In this document: piece after piece, positions 9,258-20,377 of the stretch
How the letters are laid out: each line of letters opens with the position of its first letter
How positions within the stretch are numbered: position 1 is the first letter of the stretch
NCBI RefSeq assembly: GCF_051195215.1
Contig: NZ_JBNAZM010000014.1
Coordinates: forward strand, 42,659-106,658
Reading direction: 5' to 3'
Source of the DNA: Arhodomonas sp051195215
GTDB lineage: Bacteria > Pseudomonadota > Gammaproteobacteria > Nitrococcales > Nitrococcaceae
Length of the DNA stretch: 64,000 nt
Made by a program: the position numbers and the translations under genes
Notes under the pieces: generated by a model
Told to the model about the DNA's origin: nothing
Database searches by the model: none
What the model saw: only the letters and a program-made list of their open reading frames with translations

Positions 9258-11897
9258 TCACCCGGTATTGCGCATGCCCGCAGCGATGCCGTTGATGCAG
9301 ACCATCAGCGGCTTCAGCAGCTCGTCCTCGCGGCCGCTGCGCACCCGGTTCAGCAGCTCCACCTGCACCAGGTTGAGCGGATCCACGTAGGGGTTGCGCA
9401 CCGCCACCGAGCGTTGCACTACCGGGAAATCGTCCAGCGGTCGTTCGTGGCCGGTCACCGCGAGCACTGCTTCCAGGGTGCGGGCGTACTGGCCCCGCAG
9501 CGACTCGCCGAGGCCACACAGCTCCTGCGGAACGAGGCGGGCGTCGTACCAGGCGGCGACCTGGGGGTCGGCCTTGGCCATCACCATCTCGACCATATCC
9601 AGGAACGCACGGAAGAACGGCCAATCCCGGTACATACGCTGCAGCGTCTCGCCATCGCTATCCAGCTCGCCCTGCAGCGCCTCGCCCACGCCGAGCCAGG
9701 CCGGCAGCAGCAGCCGGGTCTGCGTCCAGGAGAAAATCCACGGGATCGCACGCAGGCTTTCAACGCCCTTGGTCGGCTTGCGCCGGGCCGGGCGACTGCC
9801 GATGGTGAGCTGACCGATCTCGTGTTCCGGGGTGGCATGGCGGAAATAGTCGATGAACTCGGGGGTTTCCCGCACCAGCCCGCGATAGCTTCGCTTGGCG
9901 GTCTCGGCGAGGCGGTCCATGAGTTCGCGCCACTCCGGCTCCGGCGATGCCGGCGGGCGCAGGGACGCTTCCAGCACGGCGGTGGTGTAGAGCTCCAGGT
10001 TCCGCTGGGCGATGCCCGGCAGACCGAACTTGGCCTGAATCACCTCGCCCTGCTCGGTCACCCGCAGCCTGCCCTGCACGCTGCCCGGGGGCTGGGAGAG
10101 AATGGCAGCGTGGGTCGGCCCGCCGCCGCGGCCGATGGAACCACCACGGCCATGGAAGAGCGTGAGCTGGATACCCTGCCGCCGCGCCATGGCGACCAGG
10201 CGCTCCTGTGTCTGGTACAGCGCCCAAGCCGCGGTGAGATGACCGGCGTCCTTGCCGGAGTCGGAATAGCCGATCATCACTTCCTGGTGTCCCTGTATGC
10301 GCTCGCGATACCACGGGATCTCGAGCAGACGCTCCATCGCCGCCTCGGCGCCGTGCAGGTCGTCCAGGGTCTCGAACAGAGGCACCACGCGCAGGTAGTG
10401 CCGTACACCGGCCTCCTTCTGGAGCAGCTCGACGGCGAGAATGTCCGATGGCTGCGCTGCCATGGAGATCACGTAGGCACCGAGGGAATCCGGCCCCAGC
10501 TCCGCCATCACCTCGAAGGTCTCGAGCACCTCGCGGACGTCGTCGTCGGCCTGGAAATTCCGCGGAATGAGCGGACGACGGTTGTCCAGCTCGCGCACCA
10601 GGAAATCCTGACGCTCACGCTCGCTCCACTCGCTGTAGCTACCCAGTCCGAGCTCGCGGGTAATGGCATCGAGCACCTCGTTGTGCCGGCCCGCCTCCTG
10701 GCGCACATCGACACGCATGAGGGTGAGGCCGAACACCGACAGCCGCCGGATGAGATCCAGCAGCCGGCCTTCGGCCACCACACCGGCACCGCAGTGCTGC
10801 AGGGAGTGATAGCACTGCAACAACGGCTCGCGCAGCTCGGCAGCTTCCAGATAGATCGGTTCGTCCGGCGGAAGCCGGTCGGAAAGGCGTGCGTCCAGCC
10901 AGTCCAGCGTGTTGTGCAGGCGCTGGCGAACATCCTTGAGAACCTGGCGATACGGTTCCCACGCACCCTGGGCGGCGGCGTCGACGGTTTCGTCGGCGCA
11001 CTGCAACGACAGCTCCGTGATGAGCTCGCCCACCTCGCGCTCGTAGAGCTGGGCGGCCATCCAGCGGTTGAGCAGGCAAACCTCACGTGTAACCTCGGCG
11101 GTCACCCGGGGATTGCCGTCACGGTCGCCACCCATCCACGAGCCGAAACGGATCGGCGCCGTATCCAGGGGCAAATGCCGCCCCGTTCGCCTGTAGAGCT
11201 GGCGGTCGAGACGACGCAGATAGCGGGGAATGACGTCCCACAGGGTCTGCTCGATCACCGCCAACCCCCAGCGCGCCTCGTCCTGGGGAGTGGGGCGCTG
11301 GCGGCGGATCTCGTCGGTATACCAGGCGCCGGTGATCTCGCGGCGCAGCGCCTGGTGCACCTCTTCGATCTCCTCCGGTGTGGGGTCGAGGCGATCCTGG
11401 TGATCGAGCAGGTTCGCGATGCGGTTGTACTTCTGCAGCATGGTGCGCCGGCTCACCTCCGTGGGGTGCGCGGTGAGCACCAGCTCGATGGAAAGCTCGC
11501 CGACGGCGCGGTAAAGGGTCTCGCCGTCGACCTCGGCGCCCAGGCGCGCAAAGCTCTCCTCCAGTGAGCCGCGCAGCGGCGAGGAATCCGGATCCCGCAA
11601 CCAGGCACGGCTGCGGCGTACGCGGTGGTGCTGCTCGGCGATGTTGGCAAGATTGAGGAACTGCGAGAACGCCCGCACCACGGGCATGATCAACTCGTCG
11701 GGTAGCTCGGCGAGCGTTCGCTCGAGCTCGGCGGCGGCGTCGCCGTCACCCGCGCGAGCCTCCTTGGCAAGGCGGCGCACTTCCTCGACGACGTGATAGA
11801 CGTCCTCACCGGCCTGCTCGTAGAGCGTACTGCCGAGCAGGCCGCCGAGCTGGCGGATATCCTCGCGCAGAGGCGCGTCGGTTCGCGATTCGGGCAT
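9258..11897 (-). CDS. ppc: Phosphoenolpyruvate carboxylase
   Basis: This 879-residue enzyme carboxylates PEP to oxaloacetate to replenish the citric acid cycle. It has the catalytic TAHPTEVSRR with its His, FHGRGGSIGRGGGP, the GYSDSGKDAG region, and the invariant C-terminal RNTG, which is needed for activity in this family. The ATG at 11897 is chosen over one 69 bases upstream because it has an excellent ribosome site (AGGAGGAG, about 9 nt away) and homologues start near here. It lies downstream of the ICD gene on the same strand, with a terminator-like hairpin between them. Confidence 0.97.
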   Translation of the reverse strand: MPESRTDAPLREDIRQLGGLLGSTLYEQAGEDVYHVVEEVRRLAKEARAGDGDAAAELERTLAELPDELIMPVVRAFSQFLNLANIAEQHHRVRRSRAWLRDPDSSPLRGSLEESFARLGAEVDGETLYRAVGELSIELVLTAHPTEVSRRTMLQKYNRIANLLDHQDRLDPTPEEIEEVHQALRREITGAWYTDEIRRQRPTPQDEARWGLAVIEQTLWDVIPRYLRRLDRQLYRRTGRHLPLDTAPIRFGSWMGGDRDGNPRVTAEVTREVCLLNRWMAAQLYEREVGELITELSLQCADETVDAAAQGAWEPYRQVLKDVRQRLHNTLDWLDARLSDRLPPDEPIYLEAAELREPLLQCYHSLQHCGAGVVAEGRLLDLIRRLSVFGLTLMRVDVRQEAGRHNEVLDAITRELGLGSYSEWSERERQDFLVRELDNRRPLIPRNFQADDDVREVLETFEVMAELGPDSLGAYVISMAAQPSDILAVELLQKEAGVRHYLRVVPLFETLDDLHGAEAAMERLLEIPWYRERIQGHQEVMIGYSDSGKDAGHLTAAWALYQTQERLVAMARRQGIQLTLFHGRGGSIGRGGGPTHAAILSQPPGSVQGRLRVTEQGEVIQAKFGLPGIAQRNLELYTTAVLEASLRPPASPEPEWRELMDRLAETAKRSYRGLVRETPEFIDYFRHATPEHEIGQLTIGSRPARRKPTKGVESLRAIPWIFSWTQTRLLLPAWLGVGEALQGELDSDGETLQRMYRDWPFFRAFLDMVEMVMAKADPQVAAWYDARLVPQELCGLGESLRGQYARTLEAVLAVTGHERPLDDFPVVQRSVAVRNPYVDPLNLVQVELLNRVRSGREDELLKPLMVCINGIAAGMRNTG

Positions 11898-12069
11898 GTA
11901 GGCGACTCCTCCTATCGCCGACGCGCTCGCGTCAGCGTTCGCGAATGTCGACAGAATGTAGCGCAATTACAGGCAGGCTTTCATCTGTCCCCAATGCCAC
12001 CAACGCTTTGTATACCAAGTATCGACTCTCGGGGGGGCATCCATGTAGTTTTGCTACGCACCCCCCCCC

Positions 12070-12102
12070 AAAAAAAGCGCCCACCGCAGTGCGATAGGCG
12101 CT
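12070..12102 (-). terminator. Intrinsic terminator after the ICD-CBS gene
   Basis: Read on the minus strand, AGCGCC pairs with GGCGCT (12097-12102 with 12076-12081). An inner CGCA/TGCG pairing is possible, and a run of seven T follows. It sits 18 bases past the ICD stop. A run of nine C (12061-12069) lies just beyond, and a run of seven G at 12031-12037. Confidence 0.75.
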
Positions 12103-12119
12103 GGTTCGGTCAGACGCCG

Positions 12120-13880
<1,761 letters not shown>

Positions 13881-14210
13881 GGAAACCTCCCTCGAGAGAT
13901 GGGCCGCGCCGGCTTCTGGCCAGTGCCCCGCAGGGCCGCGCGCCCGGGGTGAATCGGTTGGTGTCGTTAAGAGGCCGCCCGCTCGCGCGTCCGGGGACAC
14001 CGCGGACCGGTGTGGACGAGTCGGGCCGTCGCCGCGCTCCTCCGGCGCGCTATTCTCCCCGACCGCTCGCGGGCGTTCAAGAAATGCCCGTCCGCAAACG
14101 CCCGCCGCGACGGGTGATTTCATGACTCGCGCGTCATCTTTAGGCGGGCTACACTGCCTGCGGCAGCACAACAAGCAGTCCGCGCCGAATCGTTGGCAGG
14201 AGGTGACCCG
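13881..14210. other. Divergent intergenic region between icd and thiolase
   Basis: These 330 bases hold the promoters of two divergent genes. A TACACT about 60 bases before the thiolase start could be a -10 element, but I see no matching -35. A good Shine-Dalgarno (AGGAGGT) lies 7 bases before the thiolase ATG. No small gene or strong repeat is evident. Confidence 0.4.
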
Positions 14211-15392
14211 ATGCGCGAAGTGGTGGTTGTCAGCGGCGTGCGCACGCCGGTCGGCACTTACGGTGGTTCCCTGAAGGATGTATCCCTCGGCGACCTGGGC
14301 GCCGCCGTCGTGCGCGAGGCCGTGAACCGTGCGGGTGTGGCACCGGAAGACGTGGGCCATACGGTGTTCGGTAACGTCATTCACACCGAACCGCGGGACA
14401 TGTACCTGGCCCGCGTGGCCTCGGTTAACGGCGGTCTCCCGGTGGAGACGCCCGCGCTCACCTTGAACCGTCTCTGCGGCAGCGGGCTCCAGGCAATCCT
14501 CACGGCCGCTTCCTACATCCAGCTCGGTGACGCCCACTGCACGGTGGCCGGCGGTGGCGACGCCATGAGCCGTGCCCCCTACTGGCTGCCGAGTGGCCGT
14601 TGGGGCCAGCGTATGGGTGACGGCCAGATGCTCGATGCCATGGTGGGCGCCCTCACGGATCCCTTCGACAAGTGCCACATGGGCATCACCGCCGAGAACG
14701 TCGCGGAAAAGTGGAGCATTTCCCGTGAGGATCAGGACGCCCTCGCCGCCGAAAGCCACCGTCGCGCCGTCGCTGCCATCGAGGCTGGCTACTTCCGTGA
14801 GCAGATCCTGCCGATCGAGATCCCGGGGCGAAAGGGGCCGACGACGGTGGACACCGACGAGGGCCCGCGCCGCGATGTCGACCCGGAGAAAATGGCCGCC
14901 ATGAAGCCGGTGTTCAAGCGCGACGGCGGCACCGTTACCCCGGGCAATGCCTCGACGCTGAACGACGGCGCCGCCGCAGTGGTGCTCATGGAGCGGGGCC
15001 TCGCTGCCGAACGCGGGTTCACCGCCAGGGCACGCCTGGTGGGGGGCACCGTGGCCGCCGTGGATCCCAAATACATGGGCATAGGCCCGGTGCCGGCGGT
15101 ACGTCGGCTGCTCGACAGAACCGGCGTGGCCAGTAACGACGTGGACGTCTGGGAGATCAATGAAGCCTTTGCCGCCCAGGCACTCGCCGTGACGCACGAC
15201 CTCGACCTCGATCCGGCGCGGGTCAACCCGAACGGCAGCGGCATCTCCCTGGGGCACCCCATCGGTGCCACCGGCGCCATCCTCACGGTCAAGGCGCTCG
15301 CGGAGCTGGAGCGCGTCGACGGCCGGTACGCGGTGGTGACCATGTGCATCGGTGGCGGTCAGGGCATCGCGGCGCTGTTCGAGCGGCCGTGA
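14211..15392 (+). CDS. Acetyl-CoA acetyltransferase (thiolase II)
   Basis: This 393-residue thiolase condenses or cleaves acetoacetyl-CoA, as in polyhydroxybutyrate synthesis or short-chain fatty acid breakdown. The nucleophilic Cys is in LNRLCGSGLQA (about residue 90), the His in NPNGSGISLGHPIGATGA, and the second Cys in the C-terminal CIGGGQG. The ATG at 14211 follows AGGAGGT at 7 nt; the in-frame ATG 18 bases upstream lacks this. The AraC-type gene overlaps its stop, so the two are translationally linked. Whether it acts in synthesis (PhaA) or breakdown (AtoB) cannot be decided, as no phaB or phaC is present. Confidence 0.93.
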   Translation: MREVVVVSGVRTPVGTYGGSLKDVSLGDLGAAVVREAVNRAGVAPEDVGHTVFGNVIHTEPRDMYLARVASVNGGLPVETPALTLNRLCGSGLQAILTAASYIQLGDAHCTVAGGGDAMSRAPYWLPSGRWGQRMGDGQMLDAMVGALTDPFDKCHMGITAENVAEKWSISREDQDALAAESHRRAVAAIEAGYFREQILPIEIPGRKGPTTVDTDEGPRRDVDPEKMAAMKPVFKRDGGTVTPGNASTLNDGAAAVVLMERGLAAERGFTARARLVGGTVAAVDPKYMGIGPVPAVRRLLDRTGVASNDVDVWEINEAFAAQALAVTHDLDLDPARVNPNGSGISLGHPIGATGAILTVKALAELERVDGRYAVVTMCIGGGQGIAALFERP

Positions 15393-16213
15393 GCCGGGAG
15401 CGCAGCGGCGGGGCGTTCGACGCCCCGCTGATGTGCAGCCTGCTCGCCGAATGCCTGGGCGGCGCCGGCCGCGCCGGCGAGTGGGTGCGCATGCTGGTCA
15501 ACGGTTTTCGCCCGCGCCCCGATCCGTTGCGCACCCGCGCCGCTTCCGTGGGACAGCTCACCACGCTCACGCGCATTCCCGCCCCCAGCCTGCGTCTGCT
15601 CCGCGACGCGCCGGATCTGGATACCTACGTGCAACGGTGGAACGCCCTCGACGCCACATGGTCGGTACCGGTGCGCACCCGTCTCATGCGAACATCGGAT
15701 GGCAACCTGCACCTGCATCGCCATCGCTTCGACGGCCTGCCGCCCCAACCCCATCAGGACGCCGCGGTCACCGCACTGATGGCCGCCCACCTCCGCGGAC
15801 AGGGGCTGCACGTCAGCCGGCCCGACGCGGCAAAACCCCTCGAGCTCACCCTTACCCTCGGCGAGCCCGCCGCGACCACGGACTTCTTCCCCCCCGGCGA
15901 CGCCACGCCGTCGGTATGGTCAACGCTGACAAGCGCGCCGGACGCACACTGGACGCTGGCACGAACGGCAACCCGCCTCGGCGTGTCTGCCCGCACCCTC
16001 CAGCGCCAACTTGCCCGTGAGGGCGTGGCCATTCGCCAGCTCAAGGTCGGCGCGCGGGTGACGCTGGCGAGCGGCGCGCTCATCGCGGATGCCCCCTCGG
16101 TCACCGAGCTGGCGCATGCGCTTGGTTTCAGCGACTCTGCCCACTTCTCCCATGCCTTCCATCGTGCCAGCGGCGTAACGCCCAGCCGCTACCGGGCTAT
16201 CGCCATGGCCTGA
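15389..16213 (+). CDS. AraC-family transcriptional regulator
   Basis: This 274-residue protein has an unrecognised N-terminal part (about 1-170) and a C-terminal AraC-type double helix-turn-helix. The latter includes ATRLGVSARTLQRQLAREGV, then VTELAHALGFSDSAHFSHAF and RASGVTPSRYRA. I take a GTG start whose bases overlap the thiolase TGA (GTGA). The open frame runs further upstream inside the thiolase gene, which is unlikely to be used. The position suggests control of the thiolase or of the EamA transporter that follows; no operator can be named. Confidence 0.82.
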   Translation: MSRERSGGAFDAPLMCSLLAECLGGAGRAGEWVRMLVNGFRPRPDPLRTRAASVGQLTTLTRIPAPSLRLLRDAPDLDTYVQRWNALDATWSVPVRTRLMRTSDGNLHLHRHRFDGLPPQPHQDAAVTALMAAHLRGQGLHVSRPDAAKPLELTLTLGEPAATTDFFPPGDATPSVWSTLTSAPDAHWTLARTATRLGVSARTLQRQLAREGVAIRQLKVGARVTLASGALIADAPSVTELAHALGFSDSAHFSHAFHRASGVTPSRYRAIAMA

Positions 16214-16301
16214 GGCGGTGGCACGAAAATACAAGCCTCGCCGAACGGCAACGCGCAAGACTCTGCCTCCGCCACACCCCGATACACGGAGGATTACGAC
16301 G

Positions 16302-17222
16302 ATGCGCGCCGCCGCCCTGTTCCTCGCCGCCGCCGTCATGATGGGCGCCACCCTGCCCCTGGGCCGCACTCTGCGACTCGCTGGCGCCCCGGCGCTGCCG
16401 CTGCTCGCCGCGGCCTTCGCGATTGCGGGCCTCACGTTGCTCGTACTCACCGTGCGCCGGGAGCACGGTCAGCTCACCGCACCGCGCACCTGGCGGTTCG
16501 CCGCCGTCGCCGCCCTGCTGGGCATGACGCTGCCGCACACCATCGCATTCTCGGCGCTCTCCACCCTCGGGGCCGCCGCTGTGGCCCTCGGCTACGCGTT
16601 GCCGCCGGCATTCACGTACCTGCTCGCCCGACTCACAGGCATGGAGAGCGGGCGCCCCGTTCGCCTCGCGGCGACCGCGCTGGCGCTCGCCGGCGGGCTG
16701 GTCCTGGCATGGCCGTCGGACACGTCCGTGGAATCCGCGTGGCTCGCGAAGACCGCCGTGCTGCTCCTGCTGCCCTTCTCCCTGGCCGCCGGCAACCTCT
16801 ATCGCAAGCGTTTCATGCCGCCACGCGCCTCGTCCGCCCTACTGGCGGGGGTTACGCTGACCGCCGCCGCGGTGGAGCTCACGCTCACCACACTGGCCAG
16901 CGGTGCATCGTTCACCGGTCCGTGGCTCACGAACCCGGCGTTCGCCGCCCTCGTGATCGCCACCGGCATCGGGTTCGTCTTCTACTTCGCCGCGCAGAAA
17001 CGCATCGACGTGACCCTTTTCAGCCAGATCGGCAACCTGATGGCCATCACCGCCGCCCTGGTCGCATGGGTCCTGCTCGGCGAGGCTCCGCCGCTCGCGA
17101 TGGCGCCTGCGGTACCGTTGATCGCGGCGGGGGCCTGGTTGCTCGCGCGGTATCCGGCACACCGCGCGAACGCCAACGCCAGGGAACGCCGGGATGCGTA
17201 TCTGGACCCGGAGTCAGGATAG
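16302..17222 (+). CDS. EamA/DMT-family inner-membrane transporter
   Basis: This 306-residue protein is almost entirely hydrophobic, with about ten membrane segments in two five-helix halves, the EamA (drug/metabolite transporter) layout. Recognisable parts are the first-half LGAAAVALGYALPPAFTYLLA and the second-half FSQIGNLMAITAALVAWVLL followed by LGEAPP. Such proteins export amino acids, metabolites or drugs; the substrate is unknown. The ATG follows GGAGG at 9 nt, 88 bases after the AraC-type gene, and the two may form a unit. Confidence 0.85.
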   Translation: MRAAALFLAAAVMMGATLPLGRTLRLAGAPALPLLAAAFAIAGLTLLVLTVRREHGQLTAPRTWRFAAVAALLGMTLPHTIAFSALSTLGAAAVALGYALPPAFTYLLARLTGMESGRPVRLAATALALAGGLVLAWPSDTSVESAWLAKTAVLLLLPFSLAAGNLYRKRFMPPRASSALLAGVTLTAAAVELTLTTLASGASFTGPWLTNPAFAALVIATGIGFVFYFAAQKRIDVTLFSQIGNLMAITAALVAWVLLGEAPPLAMAPAVPLIAAGAWLLARYPAHRANANARERRDAYLDPESG

Positions 17223-17423
17223 CGCAGGTCCCGCAGTCGAACTGGCCGGACGGGGGTGAAACCATCCACGCGCAGCGGTAACGCGAGCGCCCCGCGCGCA
17301 AGATGATGAGCACCCTGCCCGGTGTGCCCGTCGAATGGTGACACCGAGCGGCAACACCCCGTGCGCGCTCCCCCCGAGCCGGCGCGCTTGGGCATCGTCA
17401 ATAGGCCCTAGTAGACTCGAGCG

Positions 17424-20357
17424 ATGAGCATTGACAACGCCCCCGCACCGCTTCGCGACGCCCTGGACACCCTGCCCGAACGGCTACGGGCCGTGGTCGC
17501 CGATCAGCTCGCGGACTTTCTCGCCGAGCACGCACCACCGGCCGACGAGCGGATACAGGCGACCCTGCCCCCCGTGTGGGCGGCGAGCGAGTTCGTTGCC
17601 CGCACCTGCCAGAAGCGCCCGGCGCTGTTCACCGACATAATCCGGCCGGCGGGGCTCGACACGCCACGAAGCCTCGACGACTACCGCGCGCGGCTCGACG
17701 ATGCCCTGGCCGACGTGGCGGACACGGACGCCCTGCATCGCAGCCTGCGCCGTTTCCGCGAAGCGGAGATGGTACGCATCGCCTGGCGCGACCTCGCCGG
17801 TATCGCGGCGCTCGACGACACGCTCGCCGAGCTCTCGGCCCTCGCCGAGGCCTGTATCGACCGCACCCTCGCCCACCTCTACGCCGCCCGCTGCGAGCGC
17901 TGGGGCACACCGCGCAATGCCGCCGGCGAGGCGCAGCAGCTGGTGGTGCTCGGCATGGGCAAGCTCGGCGGTGGCGAGCTCAATTTCTCCTCCGATATCG
18001 ACCTTGTCTTCGCCTATCCGGAGGCAGGCGAGACCGATGCACGCAGACCCCGCGCCAATGAGGAGTTCTTCAACCGCCTCGGCCGAGAGCTCATCGCCGC
18101 ACTCGACCAGCAGACCGTCGACGGTCAGGCATTCCGTGTGGACATGCGCCTGCGCCCCTATGGCAGCGCCGGCCCGCTCACACAGAGCTTCCGTGGCATG
18201 GAGATCTACTACCAGGACCAGGGCCGCGAGTGGGAGCGCTACGCGCTCATAAAGGCCCGGGTAGTCGGCGGTGACTACGAACGTGGCGCCGAGCTTCTCA
18301 CCACGCTGCGCCCCTTCATCTACCGGCGCTACCTGGACTACGGGGCATTCGAGAACCTCCGCGAGATGAAGGCCATGGTCGACCGCGAGGTTCGCCGCCG
18401 CGGCATGGCGGACAACATCAAGCTCGGCCGCGGCGGCATCCGCGAGATCGAGTTCATCGGCCAGGCGTTCCAGCTCATCCGCGGTGGCCAGGAGCCGGCG
18501 CTGCGGGAGCGACGCCTGCTACCCGTACTCGACCGCCTCGCCGGGCAGGGGCAGATCCCCGAATGGGCGCGGGACGAGCTCGTCGAAGGCTACGACTTCC
18601 TGCGCCGGACGGAGAACCGGCTCCAGGCGATGCACGACCAGCAGACCCACGAGCTCCCCTCGGACTCACTGGAACGCCAGCGCCTGGCCTTCGCCATGAG
18701 CTACGAGGACTACGAGCGCTTCGCCACGGACCTGGAGGCCTGGCGGCAGAGAATTCAGGGACACTTCGATCAGGTCTTCGTCGCACCGCAGGAAGCCGGC
18801 GAGGCGGACGGTGCGGCTCTGGACTTCGGCGACGTCTGGGCGGCAACGGCCGACGACGACGAAACCGACGAATTCCTCTACGACGCCGGTTTCCAGCGCC
18901 CCTCCCGCGCCCGTGAGCGCATCGCCGCCCTGCGCGAGGGCCACAGTACCCGCTCACTGTCGGCACGGGGCCGGGCGCGGCTGGACCGGCTGATGCCCAT
19001 GCTCCTGCAGGCGGTGGCCGCCCAGGATCGAGCCGATGCCGCACTGGAGCGGGTGCTCGCGCTGCTCGAGGCGGTGGCCCGCCGCACGGTCTATCTGGCG
19101 CTGCTCAACGAGCACCCCATGGCACTGTCACAACTCGTGCAGCTATGCGGCGCGAGCCCCTGGATCGCCCGCCTGCTCACGCGACACCCGGTGCTGCTCG
19201 ACGAGCTGCTGGACCCTCGCACCCTCTATGCACCGCTGCGCCGTGAAGCGCTCACCACGGAGCTCGCCCGCCGTCTCGACCAGGTGCCCGCCGACGACCT
19301 GGAGCAGCAGATGGAGGTGCTTCGCCACTTCCGCCAGGCCAACGTCCTCCGCGTCGCCGCCGCCGACATCGCCGGCGCCATCCCCATCATGGTGGTCAGC
19401 GACTACCTCACCGAAATCGCCGAAGTGGTCCTCGAGCAGGTTCTCGCCGTGGCCTGGCATCACGTCACCCGCCGCTTCGGCCAGCCCACCGGCCAGGTGG
19501 ATGGCGAAGCCGTGGCGCAGGGTTTCGCCATCCTCGCCTACGGCAAGCTCGGCGGCATCGAGCTCGGCTACGGCTCGGACCTGGACCTGGTGTTCATCAA
19601 CGACGCGAACGGCGAGCAGCTCGTCACCGACGGCGAGAAATCCGTGGAGAACGCCGTGTTCTTCGCCCGGCTCGCCCAGCGGATCATTCACATCCTCTCC
19701 ACGACCACGCCCGGTGGCGTTCTCTACGAAGTGGACACGCGCCTGCGCCCGAGCGGCAAGTCGGGCCTGCTCGCCACCAGCCTGGATGCCTTCGCGGAAT
19801 ACCAGCATCGCAATGCCTGGACATGGGAGCATCAGGCGCTGGTGCGCGCCCGTGTCGTCGCCGGTGACCGGACACTGGCGGAACGGGTCGAAGCGGTGCG
19901 ACGGGAAGTGCTCGCCACCGAGCGCGACCGCGAGAGCCTGCGTGCCGAAGTCGCGAACATGCGCGAGCGCATGCGCCGCGAGAAAGCCTCCCGGGAGGCG
20001 GACGTCTTCGACCTCAAGCAGGACCGCGGCGGTATCGCGGACATCGAATTTATGGTGCAATATGGCGTCCTTGCCGGTGCCCACGCGAACCCCGGGCTGC
20101 TGCGCTTTACCGACAATATCCGTCTGCTCGGCGAGCTGAGTGGCGACAACGGGCTTTTCGGCGCGGACGCCGCCGAAAGGCTGGCGGAAGCCTATCGGGT
20201 ATTCCGGGCCAAGATTCACCGGCTGACGCTGCAGGAAGAGCCGGCACGCGTGCCCGCGGACGAGTTCCCGAACGAGCGCGAGGCCGTGACGGCACTGTGG
20301 GACGAGATCATGGGGGCGGGCCGCGACGAGGCGGCGGCGCCGCAAAGCGAACGGTAG
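17424..20357 (+). CDS. glnE: Bifunctional glutamine synthetase adenylyltransferase/deadenylase
   Basis: This 977-residue regulator of nitrogen assimilation adds AMP to, or removes it from, glutamine synthetase under control of PII. It contains two nucleotidyltransferase domains, each with the G-K-L-G-G ... S-D-x-D-L-V-F signature: GMGKLGGGELNFSSDIDLVF near residue 178 (deadenylylase half) and AYGKLGGIELGYGSDLDLVF near 710 (adenylylase half). Helical domains follow each. The length matches the family (about 945 in E. coli). It precedes ilvE by 20 bases. Confidence 0.97.
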   Translation: MSIDNAPAPLRDALDTLPERLRAVVADQLADFLAEHAPPADERIQATLPPVWAASEFVARTCQKRPALFTDIIRPAGLDTPRSLDDYRARLDDALADVADTDALHRSLRRFREAEMVRIAWRDLAGIAALDDTLAELSALAEACIDRTLAHLYAARCERWGTPRNAAGEAQQLVVLGMGKLGGGELNFSSDIDLVFAYPEAGETDARRPRANEEFFNRLGRELIAALDQQTVDGQAFRVDMRLRPYGSAGPLTQSFRGMEIYYQDQGREWERYALIKARVVGGDYERGAELLTTLRPFIYRRYLDYGAFENLREMKAMVDREVRRRGMADNIKLGRGGIREIEFIGQAFQLIRGGQEPALRERRLLPVLDRLAGQGQIPEWARDELVEGYDFLRRTENRLQAMHDQQTHELPSDSLERQRLAFAMSYEDYERFATDLEAWRQRIQGHFDQVFVAPQEAGEADGAALDFGDVWAATADDDETDEFLYDAGFQRPSRARERIAALREGHSTRSLSARGRARLDRLMPMLLQAVAAQDRADAALERVLALLEAVARRTVYLALLNEHPMALSQLVQLCGASPWIARLLTRHPVLLDELLDPRTLYAPLRREALTTELARRLDQVPADDLEQQMEVLRHFRQANVLRVAAADIAGAIPIMVVSDYLTEIAEVVLEQVLAVAWHHVTRRFGQPTGQVDGEAVAQGFAILAYGKLGGIELGYGSDLDLVFINDANGEQLVTDGEKSVENAVFFARLAQRIIHILSTTTPGGVLYEVDTRLRPSGKSGLLATSLDAFAEYQHRNAWTWEHQALVRARVVAGDRTLAERVEAVRREVLATERDRESLRAEVANMRERMRREKASREADVFDLKQDRGGIADIEFMVQYGVLAGAHANPGLLRFTDNIRLLGELSGDNGLFGADAAERLAEAYRVFRAKIHRLTLQEEPARVPADEFPNEREAVTALWDEIMGAGRDEAAAPQSER

Positions 20358-20377
20358 AGCGTGAGGGAGAGCCGCGC

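Noticed and set aside
9414..11567. 717-codon open frame opposite ppc
   Set aside because: The other strand encodes an unmistakable, complete PEP carboxylase. The antisense product has no recognisable motif and no ribosome site.
13881..15257. Apparent 459-residue N-terminal extension of the ICD gene
   Set aside because: It is antisense to the thiolase gene. The true start has a strong ribosome site at 13880 and homologues begin there.
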